64,000 nt of DNA from Ureaplasma zalophigenitalium (GCF_025780055.1 NZ_JAOXHJ010000004.1:1-64000), one strand, 5' to 3'; shown: positions 47,305 to 59,128, numbered from the stretch's first letter. The notes: a model not told the origin generated them from the letters alone. Numbers and translations: made by a program.

Positions 47305-47973
47305 ATGTCGCAGTATCTTTATTCACTTTTAGCTTTTAGTGACAACAAAAAAGAGCGTGAAAAACAAATTAAACAATTTAAAACTCACGGATTTACGATT
47401 TGCCATTTTGACGTTATGGATCAGATATACGTTGCCAATAAAGCCTTTGTACCAGCTGATTTAAAACTATTGAAACAAAACGGAATCACTGTACACGTTC
47501 ATTTAATGGTGATTGATCCCATCAACTACATTCGCTTATATCTTCATGAGAATATTCAAGCTTTATCATTTCATTGCGAGATGCAAGATGTAGAAACCAA
47601 TTTAGCTTGTATTCAAATTCTTAAAAAACAGCAGATTAAAGCCGGCATTGCTTTACACCCTTATGTTAAGATCCAAGATTATTTATATTTACTTAAACAA
47701 GTTGATTATGTTACTTTAATGTCGGTTGTTCCTGGTAAGGGTGGTCAAGCATTTCTTTTACAAACTGATGATCGCCTAGCCGAATTGATTAACCTACGAC
47801 AACAACATGCATTACACTTTGAAATTGAAATTGATGGCGGAATTACGTTAGATATAATCCAAAAATATAGAAACCAAATTAACTATTATGTTTCTGGTTC
47901 CTTTTTAGTAAAAAAGATGCACGAATTACCCGATGTTCGAGCAATGTTTAAAACATTGGTTCAAGCAAAATAA
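47305..47973 (+). CDS. rpe: ribulose-phosphate 3-epimerase
   Basis: A 222-residue TIM-barrel enzyme that interconverts ribulose-5-phosphate and xylulose-5-phosphate. Family motifs are HFDVMDQIYV near residue 34 (metal His and catalytic Asp), VHLMVIDP, MSVVPGKGGQAF, a phosphate-side IEIDGGIT and YVSGSFL. Length is normal. It follows the lipoprotein gene by 2 bases and ends in a strong hairpin. Confidence 0.93.
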   Translation: MSQYLYSLLAFSDNKKEREKQIKQFKTHGFTICHFDVMDQIYVANKAFVPADLKLLKQNGITVHVHLMVIDPINYIRLYLHENIQALSFHCEMQDVETNLACIQILKKQQIKAGIALHPYVKIQDYLYLLKQVDYVTLMSVVPGKGGQAFLLQTDDRLAELINLRQQHALHFEIEIDGGITLDIIQKYRNQINYYVSGSFLVKKMHELPDVRAMFKTLVQAK

Positions 47974-48010
47974 AAAAACACACATTAATAATTAATGGTG
48001 TTTTTTTATT
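47971..48010. terminator. terminator between rpe and the minus-strand lipoprotein gene
   Basis: A long hairpin: AAAAAACAC plus CATTAAT pairs with ATTAATG plus GTGTTTTTT around a minimal loop. A-run on one side and T-run on the other let it work in both directions. Confidence 0.85.
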
Positions 48011-48018
48011 TTTATTAA

Positions 48019-48813
48019 TTATTTATTAACCGTTTTCTTAACTTGTTTAACTAATGATTTCACTTGTGCAACAACATATTCAACAAGCAATTTGTCCACG
48101 TTAATATTTTTTTGATCAACAATGAGGAAGAAGGTTTTATTAGTTGATCAAAAAACAGCGGGTAAAACTTTTGAATTATTTTTTGTTAATTGAGGTTTAA
48201 ATTGAAAATTAATTGTCAATTTATTATCTTGTAAAGTGTAGTTAGTAATATTTAAACCGGCTGTTTCATCACCAATCACCCCATTCGGTTTTCAAGAATG
48301 ATGAATGCTGTCTAGTATAATGACGCTCTGCTTAGTTCAGTCAATTTGCATGTTGTTTTTTAACCAAGTTTTCATAGCCTCATTGTCATAATGTTTCTTT
48401 TTATCTATAGTGAACGTTTTTGCAAAATCAGAGGCTGATGCGTCCACTTTTTCTTCTTGAACGTTATAATTAATGATTTTTTCTAAATTATAATTGGTAG
48501 AATCAATTAAATTTAATCATTTTTCTTCATTCTCAACTACAGTGATAAAAGGGTGATTGTTATGATTGGTTTGCTCATTTAAAATTTGAGAAAACTGGTT
48601 ATTAGTATGATAATAGTTAATTCTTGATTTAGGTGTGAAATTGGCAGTAGCTATTGTAGCTATTTTTTTATCAGCTGACAAGTAATAACCAGAAACAGGT
48701 CCTTTAATTGAAGTGTTCTGCGAACAAGCAACTGACACACTAGCGATTAATCCAGTTGTTATAATCAATAGTGATCCCGATCATAGTATTCTTTTGATTT
48801 TATTTTTTAACAT
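48019..48813 (-). CDS. lipoprotein of unknown function
   Basis: A 264-residue lipoprotein with a typical signal peptide and lipobox SVAC (Cys about residue 30). The mature part has no motif I know; a stretch around WSTNKTFFLIVDQKNINV near the C-terminus looks like beta structure. AAGGAGAT lies about 10 bases before the ATG at 48811-48813. It stands alone: the shared hairpin is downstream and the long gene-free region is upstream. One TGA Trp falls in the signal peptide. Confidence 0.8.
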
Positions 48814-49527
48814 ATGTTAAATTATCTCCTTGTTATTTGAAAAACTTGAATAAGCATAAGTTTCTAATTTATAAAAACTCCTTTTTTACTGCATATTCTA
48901 ATAGATCTATATTTTTATTTGTTTTATAGAATAGACACACTTTTATTGTGATCATCTATTAAAATCGAGTCAGTGTGACTTTTTGATTATTTACACCGTA
49001 CAGGTAAATTATATTGGCTTACAATATTTCTTAATTTTTTAAATCCTTATTCAAGTTTATTGTTAACAACAAAAACATAGGATTGTTATATTTAGGTATA
49101 CATACACTAAAATCGACATTGTTAACTTAATAGATTATAGTATTTAACAGACATATATATATATTACTTTTTTTGAAACTAACTTATTAAACTGCCTGTA
49201 ATAGTTAATTTTTTGTATTTTAGATATAAAAGAAAAGAAAATTAATATTTTTTATTTAAAAACCTTATAATGCCTTAGGTAAATGATCAAACTATGAATG
49301 ATTGACTCTAAAAACTGCTTTTTATAAGTATAAATTTCGAAAGTAAAGATTAAAACATAAATCATTTAATCTTCTTCATTTATTATCTAATTAAAAGTTT
49401 ATGCTTTATCTTTATATGTCTTTATTGTTTTATTAATAGTTTGATGTCCATAATAAAAAAGCTATGAAAATTCGCATTTTTCTAAAAGGTTATTGGTTTT
49501 ATGAAAACTATATTATAATATTTAAAC
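48814..49527. other. 714-base gene-free AT-rich region before the tmRNA
   Basis: No ORF with a ribosome-binding site and no tRNA-like fold was found. It is more AT-rich than the rest and contains small hairpins: AGTCA-GTG-TGACT followed by T's near 48969-48986, and AAGATTAAA/TTTAATCTT near 49347-49373. The last 40 bases carry the tmRNA promoter. A small RNA or a decayed gene is possible but not supported. Confidence 0.6.
49514..49519 (+). promoter_or_regulatory. -10 box of ssrA
   Basis: TATAAT lies 9 bases before the tmRNA 5' end. A TTGGTT at 49493-49498 is a poor -35 candidate with short spacing. Confidence 0.55.
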
Positions 49528-49939
49528 GGGGATGAACTTGGATTCGACGTGAAGAATTCGTTTTTAACGGCAGTGGGGTATGCCCCTTATAGCTGTGAGG
49601 TTTTTATAAACGCAAAACAAACAAACAAACAAGAAGTTTCATTTGCTCACTTAGCAATGGCTTCTGCTAACAACCAACAATTAGCTTACGCTTTTTAATT
49701 AATTGTTAGTTAGTTATTTTAATTATTACTGTTGGTGATTAATCTAGCTTCATTTGACAACAGCGCTTTTTAAAGTTTTTAATTTATTTCTTTAAAACAG
49801 TTGAAGGATAATAAATTCTAAAATAATTATAAGTTCGTTTTATTACTTCGTTATTTTTAGTATTTTAAAATAAAACTAAACTGTAGAAGTTATCAATTAA
49901 TCTTTGCGGAAAGGGGTTCGAACCCCCTCATCTCCACCA
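49528..49939 (+). ncRNA. ssrA: transfer-messenger RNA
   Basis: A 412-nt tmRNA that rescues stalled ribosomes and tags the unfinished protein. The 5' end GGGGATGAACTTGGATTCGA is diagnostic; the 3' end has the T-arm GGGGTTCGAACCCCC and CATCTCC-ACCA, so CCA is encoded and GGGGATG pairs with CATCTCC. The tag reading frame starts with GCA at 49612 and stops at TAA 49696-49698, 28 codons including the resume Ala. It begins AKQTNKQEV and ends NNQQLAYAF. Mycoplasma tags I remember are also long and end in YAFA or similar, suited to Lon rather than ClpXP. Confidence 0.96.
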
Positions 49940-49984
49940 TCACGAAAATAGTTATAAGACTGTGCAATTCAGTTATTTGTGACC

Positions 49985-50015
49985 AAAAAACCAAGAGTCT
50001 AGACTCTTGGTTTTT
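49985..50015. terminator. bidirectional terminator between tmRNA and glpK
   Basis: A perfect palindrome of 30 bases: AAAAACCAAGAGTCT and its exact complement. It serves the tmRNA gene on the plus strand and glpK on the minus strand, whose stop is at 50016. Confidence 0.9.
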
Positions 50016-51527
50016 CTATTCCTTTGACCAATCAAACACCCGTTGAATTGCTTGATCCCATTTTTTTAAGTGTCGTTTCGCAACAGATGGTTGCATATTA
50101 GGTGTATATTGATAATAAGCATTTTTATCATCTTGTAATTGGTTAAAATTAGCAAAGAAGCCAGTTACATAGCCCGCTAAATATCCAGCGCCCAAACTTG
50201 TAGTTTCCATTTCCTTATGCACATGAATGGTTTTTTGCACAATATCACTTTGAAATTGCATTAACGAAGTCGATTGACTAACCCCACCATCCACTTTAAT
50301 ATCTTGAAAATCTATCCCTAAATCATCTTGAATTGCTTTGAGTAAGTCTGATGTTTGATAAGCGATCGATTGTAAACAAGCTCAAACGATATGCTCGCGT
50401 TTTGTATCTAGATCTAAACCAAAAATAGCTCCTTTCGCATAAGAGTTTCAATATGGAGCACCTAGGCCATAAAAAGAGGGAACTAGATAAACCGGGTTTT
50501 CTTGTTGTTTCACTAGATTAGAGTAAAAATCGCATTCCTTAGCATTGTAGATAATTCGCAAGCCATCCTTTAATCATTCAATGGCTGCTCCTGCGATGAA
50601 AACAGAACCTTCTAATGCATAAACAATTGGTTGATTTTCAATTTGTCATGCTACTGTAGATAATAATTGGTGTTGTGAATTAATAATTTGATTCCCAGTA
50701 TTTACAAGCATAAAACATCCGGTTCCATAAGTGTTTTTAACAGTACCAGGTTGTAAACACAAATGACCAAATAAACTGGCTTGCTGATCGCCCAAAACAC
50801 CTGTGATTGGTACTTGCACATGATTATTCACGCCCCATAAACTAGGATCAACATAACCAAATAAACTCCCTGATGGTTTTACTTCAGGCAAAATCGATTG
50901 AGGGATATTGAATAAATCTAATAATTCTTGGTCATATTGCATTGTATGAATATTAAATAAAAGGGTTCTTGAAGCATTAGAAACATCAGTAGCATGAACC
51001 TTACCTTTTGTTAATTTCCAAATTAATCAACTATCGATTGTCCCACACAATAAATCATTGGTTCTTAATGCTTTTTGTGCTGCTGGCACGTTATTGAGAA
51101 TTCAAGCAATTTTCGAAGCGCTAAAATAGGCATTTAAGACTAATCCGGTTTTTTGTTTAATCATCGGTGCGTATGCTTCTAAAGTGCGACAAATATCTGC
51201 TGTTCGCTGATCTTGTCAAACAATAGCATTATATACTGGCATGCCGGTTTTTTTATTTCAACAAACAATAGTTTCTCGTTGGTTTGTAATCCCCAAACAA
51301 GCGATTTGTTCCACTTTAAGATTAGCGTTTGCACAAACAGTTAGCAAAGTGGATAATTGCGTGTTTCAAATTAAATTAGCATCCTGTTCAACCCATGATG
51401 TTTGGGGGAAAATTTGGACTATCTGGTTTTTTTCAACATGCTCAATATAACCATTAGAGTTAATAATAACACTACGGCACGAAGTTGTTCCTTGATCTAA
51501 AGCAATCACATATTTGTTAATTTTCAT
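50016..51527 (-). CDS. glpK: glycerol kinase
   Basis: A 503-residue enzyme that phosphorylates glycerol to glycerol-3-phosphate for glycolysis and lipid synthesis. ALDQGTTSCRS (9-19) is the phosphate 1 motif; further on are LGITNQRET, VWQDQRTA, the YGTGCFMLVNTG region and KVDGGVSQS-type adenosine motif (MDGGVSQSTSLMQF here). Length is normal for FGGY kinases. It is the last gene of the operon that begins at 59001; the lipoprotein gene ends 5 bases before its ATG. Confidence 0.96.
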
Positions 51528-51532
51528 AGCTT

Positions 51533-52111
51533 CTATCCTCTAACTTGTTTTAATTTAATAGCTTTATTCAAACAGTTAAATGGTTGGGAGATAACATTTT
51601 TTTGTTCGTCTAAAAAAACTGCACGCTTTCATAAATAAGTATCTATTTGTAGGGGGTTTAGTTGGTTTAAAACGTGCAATACGCGACGTTTTTTTATTAA
51701 ATCAACAACCGTTATCGGAATTTGTCAAACTACTTGCTGCTGCGTTTTTTCATTTTCTAAATCCATTTGCAAATAAGCAATGTCGTTCATTGTTTTGTGG
51801 TTCAAAAAAATATCTTTAATTAATGGTTCATAAAATTTAATTAATTTGAGTTCTAAAACAACAGATGAACCTTGTAAAACAAATTGAGCAATCAAAGTAT
51901 TACCTAAAATATGTGCTAAATCTAAAGGATAATGATAAGATTGCACCTCATAAGGGATATCTCTGGGTTGTTGAAAATTATAAATGTTTTTTTGATAATC
52001 ATCAGGGTTTTTCCCTTGTTGATTTGTACAAGCTACTAAACAAGGAATAATAATCAAAAAACCCATAGATCCTAATAAACACTTCAATGTTAATTTTTGC
52101 TTGTTGGTCAT
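51533..52111 (-). CDS. small lipoprotein of unknown function
   Basis: A 192-residue lipoprotein: signal peptide MTNKQKLTLKCLLG then hydrophobic, lipobox LVAC (Cys about residue 28). The mature part has no known motif. It begins 3 bases after the ndt-like gene stop and ends 5 bases before glpK, so it is expressed with both. The ribosome-binding site is weak, consistent with coupled translation. A surface role in nucleoside or glycerol uptake would fit the context, but is only a guess. Confidence 0.75.
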
Positions 52112-52114
52112 AAA

Positions 52115-52591
52115 CTAGTGAGCATTAATCATTTGAATTAATTCAGCAACGTTACTAGCAATGCTTCCGTTTGCTTTAACTGCTCCAATAACAAATAAAT
52201 TAACATACGCATATTGTGATTCGCACGGTTGCATTAACAACTGTGCTTTTGCTTGTTCGTCCTGTCAATTATACATACGTCGTGAGTCTGTGTATAACCC
52301 AATAATTGGTTTTTTCAACGCCGCAAAATAACCAATTTCAGTACATACCCCATTATCAATTGTTAAACCATCTAACACTGCTACTAATAAATCACATTGG
52401 TCTAATTCATTTTTATCAGCCTCATAGATTTTTAGCGAGTCTGCGCATTGTGTTTTATCATTAATAGCAAAGTTTTCTTGTGGTAAATATACACTATATT
52501 TAGTTTGTTGACGAATAGCGTCAACAACCTTCTTATTAAAATCTAGTTCAGCTTCGCTAAATAAAGCGTTGGCAAAATAAATTCGCTCCAT
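52115..52591 (-). CDS. nucleoside 2-deoxyribosyltransferase
   Basis: A 158-residue enzyme that moves deoxyribose between bases, used in nucleoside salvage. Family features are the start RIYFANALFSEAE, the substrate loop VAVLDGLTIDNG and the catalytic Glu in CTEIGYFAAL (about residue 85), then KKPIIGLYTDSRR. Length matches the family. AAAGGAG lies before the ATG. It sits between the TtcA-like gene (18 bases) and the lipoprotein. Confidence 0.9.
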
Positions 52592-52609
52592 AAAATTCTC
52601 CTTTAATTT

Positions 52610-53482
52610 TTATTCATCTTCATAATCTGATCGGTCATCAGTTCAATCGCAACCTGTGGTTTCTGTTTTTTTAATTGCACAGCGATCATTGACAGCTAAT
52701 GATCGTAAATCCAAATCGGCCACTTTTTTATCTTCATCAACAAACCACAAGTTGCACTCTTTTCCGTTCATCAAAGCGGCCATAAAATTATTATATGCTA
52801 GACGGAGTTTTTTATCATCCGCATGATAAAAATTACGATTTAAAAAATCTTTCATGCCATCACGTGTTGTAAAACCTTCCATTGGGCACCCACACGGGAC
52901 AACAGGCATGTTGTCAATTGTTTTCGCAGCTCTAATAATGTCTTTTTCGCGACACAAAATTAATGGACGAATAAACATCATTTGTTCTTTATCCATAAAC
53001 ATGGACGGTTTAAACGTAGCAATCCGGCCTTCATATATCATGTTCATAAAAAAGGTTTCAATTGCATCATCAGCATGATGCCCCATAGCTACTTTATTGC
53101 AATTTAATCTTTTTGCAGTCTGAATTAAAATTGCCTTTTTTAATTTCGAGCATAATGAACATTGAATTTTATTCTTATGCATATTAGCTCGTAAAATTTC
53201 ACCCATATTTGTCTCTTCAATATGAAAGTAAATTCCTTGTTGTTTTCAGAAATTAATAATTGGATCATAATCAATGTGACATAAATTCATTTTTAAATGA
53301 ATGCCCACCACTTCGATATCTCAATTATAATTTTTCTTCATCATTTTTTTGAAAATCCCCAAGGCATATAAAAGCGTCATTGAGTCTTTTCCACCCGAAA
53401 CGCCAACACAAATTTTATCGTGATTTTGAATTAAATCAAAAATCTTGTTGGCTTTTATAATATTACCAATGATTTTACGCAT
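52610..53482 (-). CDS. ttcA: TtcA-family tRNA 2-thiolation PP-loop ATPase
   Basis: A 290-residue PP-loop ATPase: SGGKDSMTLLYAL at residues 29-41. TtcA proteins thiolate cytidine 32 of tRNA using an Fe-S cluster held by three Cys. Here CSLC is at 108-111 and CGCP at 197-200, consistent with that, and GHHADDAIETFFMN follows the first pair. A Suf system elsewhere in the window could supply the cluster. The substrate base is inferred from the family; another U/C-thiolase of the same superfamily is possible. The ATG is 2 bases after the permease stop. Confidence 0.85.
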
Positions 53483-53484
53483 AT

Positions 53485-56400
53485 TTATTCCCTCTTAGAT
53501 GCACTAGCTACATCTGATTTTTTCAATGCATAATAAGCAATAGCTCACAAGGCAATGAAGATAATTGTTAAAACTAAAATAATAATCACAAAGTGTCAAA
53601 CAACAAAAACACTTGGAATGAAAATAGTAAAGGCATTAAAGACCGCTTGGTTAAACATCCCAATCAATCCAATACTAAATGGAACAGCTAAAACAATCCC
53701 AATCAGTAACGCAGGAAGGAAAGATAAAAGGAATAAAACAGCATTTTTTTGGTTTGAATAACCCATATTTTTTAACATTCGAGCAACTTTTAACAAATCA
53801 TTAAATGAATTGGTAATCATTAAAATAATGGTTAATAGGATAATGAGCATAAATAAGAAAATAATAGTGATCTCAATTTTATTAATCGTGTTGTTAGCTG
53901 TTTGATAAACATTAAACATCACATCAACGGGTTCAACATTACTGATTAAGGCTTGGTATGTACTATAACCGTATTTTTTAACTAGTAGATCTATTACATG
54001 TGCAGCTTGTGCTCGTTCATCACCTATTGGTCGTAAATAATATTTTAATTCAACCATATCCTTAAAGTCTTCCAAAGCATTTAATAATAATTTTTGTGAA
54101 CGATAAATTAATGATTGCACTTGTTGTGGATCATTCGCCTTCATTAAATCGTCTGAACTTGGATTAATAATATTATTTATAAGATCGATATTTTGTTGAG
54201 ATTTACTTCATCGCTCCTGTACTGGATATAATCCGCTTAATGAGAAAATCGGGGTAATATTAGTTAGGATATCAGGGCTTTTTTTGTTTGTAAATATTCC
54301 ATTGAATGGATAGGTTGTGTTGTTTGCTTGTTTAGAACTATAAGGGTCAGCATGTAAATCTAATAAATTGGCTGCCTGGTGAATATTCGTATATATCTGT
54401 AATTCTTGATTATTATCGCTAATCGCCACCACTTTTAAAACAGCTATATGGTTTTGTTTATGGGATGACAATCGGTCAGTATGATTATTGATTTTAATGG
54501 CCAACGTCCCGCCTATCCCTAGATTATAGTATTTAGCAAAAACGTTATTAATAATTACAGGGATAAAATCTTTTTCTTCATTCGTGAATAATAAATGATT
54601 AATACTCGTGCCGTTATGACTTAATAAAACAGCGTGTGAATCATCGACTAAACCAATCACTTTAATTGCTTTTTGTTTTTGTTTTTCATTTGTTAATTGT
54701 TTATTAATGTGTGTGACATTAGCATCAACATACACAAAAGGTTCGTCGTATTCCTCGTTTTCGTTTTTATACGGGTCTAATACTAAGGTATTAAAACTAA
54801 TTCCCCCTCATTTTTGTTTAAATAAAGGATTTCAGTTAGGATGGGTTAATAAAACATAATGAATATAATCTAAGTGCACCTTGTTTGCGATGTTATTATT
54901 TTCGGCCTGGTTTGTGGCTTTTCGTGAATCAATATCGTAGTGTAAATAATAAGATTGGTTGGTTAAGCTAATCTGGTTATTAGTTTTTTTATTGACAACA
55001 CGATAAACTTCTTGATCATTAACCATCTGAGTACTAAATTCTAAATCAGACCAGTCATCAACAGGTAATTCGAAAGTCATTTTTTCTTTTTTATCATTAA
55101 ACAAATCAAACGTGATTTTTTTATTTAAATACTTACTTGCTATAAAAGCTTTAAAAATCGGAAGAGTAAAATTTTGTTTGTATCTAAAAGCCCCTTGATC
55201 ACTTTCTTTTAAGAACCGGGCTCTTAAATAGGAACTAAATGATACTTGGAAATTATTAAATTTACGATCTTGGTTGTATGTATCAAAATATCAATCATCA
55301 AAGAATTTAAAATTAGGAATTAAATCGTTTTCAAACTTAAATGCCTCCTCTTGTGCTTCTTTAAAGTAAGCATGTGCTAAAGCTAATGGACTAAGAACAT
55401 GATTAATTTCGAAAAGCTGGCTAGTTGTTCATTGCTGTTCATTAGGATCAAATCTTAGTTCCAACTGAATATTTTGAAAGTTAATTTGATCATCTAATAA
55501 GCGAATGTCAAAGACATAGTTTTTTGTTTTATCTAAATGGTGTTGGTCATTTTGTTTGATTAATGTTCGTAAATAAGTTAATAAATCATTGGTTGAACGC
55601 ACCATTTTTAAATTTTGGTAGTCCTTAATTTTTAAGACTTCATAGGCCAATTTCGCTAAACGGTTCTTAGTTTCTTGATCTGTGTTAGTCGCTTTAAATT
55701 GGTTATTTAAAATACTATGATTATTTACCGCTGTTTTTGCTCACGAATCATATTGGCGATTCACCATATACAATGAATTTTCTGGAATTAATGATCGAGT
55801 AATCTCCCACGGATTTGTAATTTGGTTGGCTAAACCAAAATTGAAGTCTAAAAATTGTTTAATTTGGAAAGCGTTAGTTAAATAACCAATATCATATTTA
55901 GTTCGTAAATCATCTTTTTCGCCAAACAATTTTAAATTCAGATAATTATTTAATAACGGAGAGGTGCGTACGTCATTCGCGTAATCAGAAACAGCATAAT
56001 TCTGGTTTAAATCCTGATTATTATCAGGAATGCGTAGGTTAACACCTAATTTATCAGATCAAACACTATGGAATTGGCCTGATTGTTTTGTGGGTGAATT
56101 GAATTCAATGGCAAATCGGTAGCGTTTCGTTGTTAGACTCGAATTCATTGAGTCAACAATTTTACTTCTTGTGTTGGTTACAAACAAGATTAAACCAAAT
56201 GAAAACATAATCATGAGTGATAATAAAATAACCCGCGATAAAGAAGAGAAGGATAAAATAAAGGCATATCGCGTGAAACCCATATTTTCGCGAGCTGGAC
56301 GTTTCGTTAGTAAACGAACAAACCATGATACCTTATTTGTTTCTATCCCCCTCATTAAGTCTGTCGCGTTTTTATTTGTTAATTTCCATACCATTAAGCT

Positions 56401-58641
56401 AACAATTGTGGCAAAAATTAAGAACGGAATAATGATTACTGTTATTAATTCTCCGAAATTAAAAGCAATTGTTTCAGTAGGAACCATTCAATAATCTTTT
56501 AAAAGATCTATTGCAAAAGATTGAGAAAAGTGAGCACTAATAAAGGCGATAATTCCCATAAATAAACACGGAATAATACCTATCGTTAAAAAGCTTGCGA
56601 TGATTTTTCAACGATTGACCCCGTTTGCCATCATATTTCCGATAATAATTTTGTTTTGAGCAATAAAACGATTAACTATAATTACAATTACAAAAATTGA
56701 TAGAGCTAGAATTAATAAAGTAATTAAAGATGAGAATGTTTGGATTGTTGTAGTAATCTTGCGAACAAACACTAAACGCAATGGGGCTGGTGTAATTTTG
56801 TTGTTTGTATCCTCTGCCATATAAGCAGCATCAATTTGCGAAGGCCAACTCATCACTTCGTTTGCTACAATTCATTTGTTTAAATCCAAAGTAAATTGCT
56901 TAATTAGTCCTTCATCACGTGTGTTTAAACGAATATACAGATTTTTTTCCACCGGATTTGATCGGAAACCATCAAAAGTTCGTTCAAACCCGTTATTATT
57001 AACATAAATTAAAGCTTCTTTGGCTGGGTTAGGTATTAGCGAAGAAAAGTTAATAATCGGGAACATATAGTTTGGTGTTAACCCTGTTTTTATTATTAAA
57101 TAAGGCGTAGTGTCAATATAAACCTTAAAATCATCGCTAATGCTGTTAAAGTATTTTTCAAAAGCTTCTTGCGTATGAATTTTAGCAATATTTTCTAGAT
57201 AAAGATTAGCATCATAAACTTTTTTATTATGCTGTTTCAAAAAGAAGGGTGTAGATACAGCTAAATACGATGTTTGCATATCAAAATATGCGGGGATCGG
57301 CACTCCCGCTGGGACGAATGAAAAACTCATCCGGTGTGCTTTAGCAACGACATTGATTTCTTGGTTCGAAGCTATGCCTTTTTTTGAAGGATACAAAATC
57401 AGCAGGAACTGCGTTGCTACTTTTCTTGCCGTCTGTGCATTAAAAGTAGGATCATTATGGTAAGTTTTTAAATCTAAAGGATCATATTCAGGGTGGCTTT
57501 GAGCGTATTTATTAGCTTGGAGAAAATCAGCATACAACTGATTATTATCCCCCCATTTAGCATATACTAACTGTGCCAAAATAAATCGTCGCGCTGCTAG
57601 AGAATTGGGCAAGTTAGCCATTTCATCAACGCTTATATTATTATCTTCTTTTTTAAAGTTAGCATCAATTTTCACACCATCATAATATGTTTGGTAGATT
57701 AAACCATTAGGATTTGCATTATTTTTATTTATCACAAAGTCTTTTCATGATTTTTTAGCAACTTGTCCTAAATTCACTTGTTCATCTATTTGTTTGATAA
57801 TATTATTTTTTAGAACTTCAAGACCTTTTTCACCGTTATTTATTTGCAACGGTAAATGGTGTAGTAAATAGTTTCATATAACTAAATAATCATTCAAAAT
57901 TTTTCTTTGGTGTTCATAACGAATATGATTAATTAGGTCGCTATTGTTTGTTTGCTCTAAAAATATTTTGTTTTGTAATACAGCTTGATAGATCGCTTGA
58001 TAACTGGGAATTTGTTTAGAATGCAATAGGTTTTCTATTTGCTCATAAACTTGTTTTGGGTTGTTCAGAGCCTGCGCTTTTAGTTCGGTCTGATTCAACA
58101 TCGAAATGTCATCATTAAAAACTGAAGCATTAAAATATTTATCCTTCGCTGCTTCTATATAATCTTGCACATCTTTTTGAGCTAATAAATAAATTTGGTT
58201 TAGATCATAACTAACAAAATTATACCGTTGTAAAACATCGATGGTTGTTTGGTCAAACGTATTTAAAGTCTGGTTGTTGTTGTATTGTAACAATTGGTAA
58301 TTAATGTCTTGATGTGGAGCATTGACTATTAGTGCTCGTGTTCGTTCGACAGTTAAATCGATTCCCTTAGCCTGGTAAAAAGTTTTTAATTCCTTTAAAC
58401 GATCATCAAGTTTCTTTTGAGCTATATCTTTGTTTTGATCATTATAAAATTCATTCACAACGACATTATGCAACTTCTGTTCATCCACCAGTTTATTGTA
58501 AGACTGTTTTAAACTAGTCGAAGTATTTTTAAGTAGTGAAAAAGCAAAAACACTAATAAAAATTAATGTTCCTAAGCCGATGAATGAACCTTTGTTCTTT
58601 CACAAATATGCATAGAAGTTTTTGATCAATCTTCAAAACAT
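53485..58641 (-). CDS. giant FtsX-type (MacB-like) ABC transporter permease
   Basis: A 1718-residue membrane protein in one frame. It has a membrane helix near residue 20 (FIGLGTLIFISVFAFSLL), a large extracellular domain to about residue 590, then a group of helices (LITLLILALSIFVIVIIV, LITVIIIPFLIFATIVSLMV and others), a second set beginning SSLSRVILLSLMIMFSFGLIL near 790, another large outer domain, and a final set of helices up to residue 1718 (IEITIIFLFMLIILLTIIL, FVIIILVLTIIFIALWAI). This doubled FtsX layout fits permeases that move lipoproteins, lipids or peptides. No ATPase gene is next to it. AAAGGAAG precedes the ATG. The substrate is unknown. Confidence 0.85.
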
Positions 58642-58644
58642 AAA

Positions 58645-59001
58645 TTATTCTTCCTTTGCTAACAACTCATTCAAAAATTGCTTTAAATTTCTATCGTGAG
58701 ATAATGTTGGATAAGATTTCTTTTTATTTTTGATTAATATAGGATGGATAATTTTGTAATTTAAAACTGACATCTTCCGTTCTGGATCATAAAAAAGGTA
58801 CATAAATTTATAGTACTTATTTTCTTGGAAAATTTTAGAGATATCAATCGGATCAAAATCCGAGATATTTTGTCTTGAACAATAACCATAACTATTGTCT
58901 TTCAGTTGCAAATAAACCACTTGCTCATCATATTTAAGAACTTTCGCGAGTACTATTTGCAATTTACTTTTAGGTTTTTTAAAATTATTTATTGATTTCA
59001 T
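58645..59001 (-). CDS. small protein with an S1-like OB fold
   Basis: A 118-residue protein. The stretch IVLAKVLKYDEQVVYLQLKD, then YGYCSRQNISDFD, then a segment ending LNYKIIHPIL resembles the strand pattern of an S1 RNA-binding domain, including the usual 'v..f.Gyv..s.is' middle. The C-terminus (SHDRNLKQFLNELLAKEE) is helical. The ATG at 58999-59001 is preferred to a TTG two codons earlier; the ribosome-binding site is weak. It is the first gene of the operon and lies 3 bases before the permease gene. The S1 assignment is by eye. Confidence 0.65.
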   Translation of the reverse strand: MKSINNFKKPKSKLQIVLAKVLKYDEQVVYLQLKDNSYGYCSRQNISDFDPIDISKIFQENKYYKFMYLFYDPERKMSVLNYKIIHPILIKNKKKSYPTLSHDRNLKQFLNELLAKEE

Positions 59002-59042
59002 AGGCAACTACTTTCAATCGTGTTCTATATTAAGGCTAGATT

Positions 59043-59080
59043 TTAATCATCTTGTATAAGATTATGATTAATCACAAGAT
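59043..59080. repeat. inverted repeats in the divergent ppa promoter region
   Basis: TTAATCAT (59043-59050) pairs with ATGATTAA (59064-59071), and ATCTTGT (59049-59055) pairs with ACAAGAT (59074-59080). They lie between the minus-strand operon and ppa, so they could be operators. AT-rich sequence makes chance pairing likely. Confidence 0.3.
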
Positions 59081-59096
59081 ATTAATTAATATTTAA

Positions 59097-59102
59097 TATA
59101 AT
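59097..59102 (+). promoter_or_regulatory. -10 box of ppa
   Basis: TATAAT on the plus strand, 26 bases before the ppa ATG. Confidence 0.55.
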
Positions 59103-59128
59103 ATTATAAAGCAGAAAAAGAGGTAATT

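Noticed and set aside
53485-58641. Nine small membrane or soluble genes
   Set aside because: Same frame throughout, broken only by TGA; read as Trp they form one FtsX-type permease.
59043-59080. A strong operator before ppa
   Set aside because: The inverted repeats are made almost entirely of A and T, and several alternatives overlap, so chance is a sufficient explanation.
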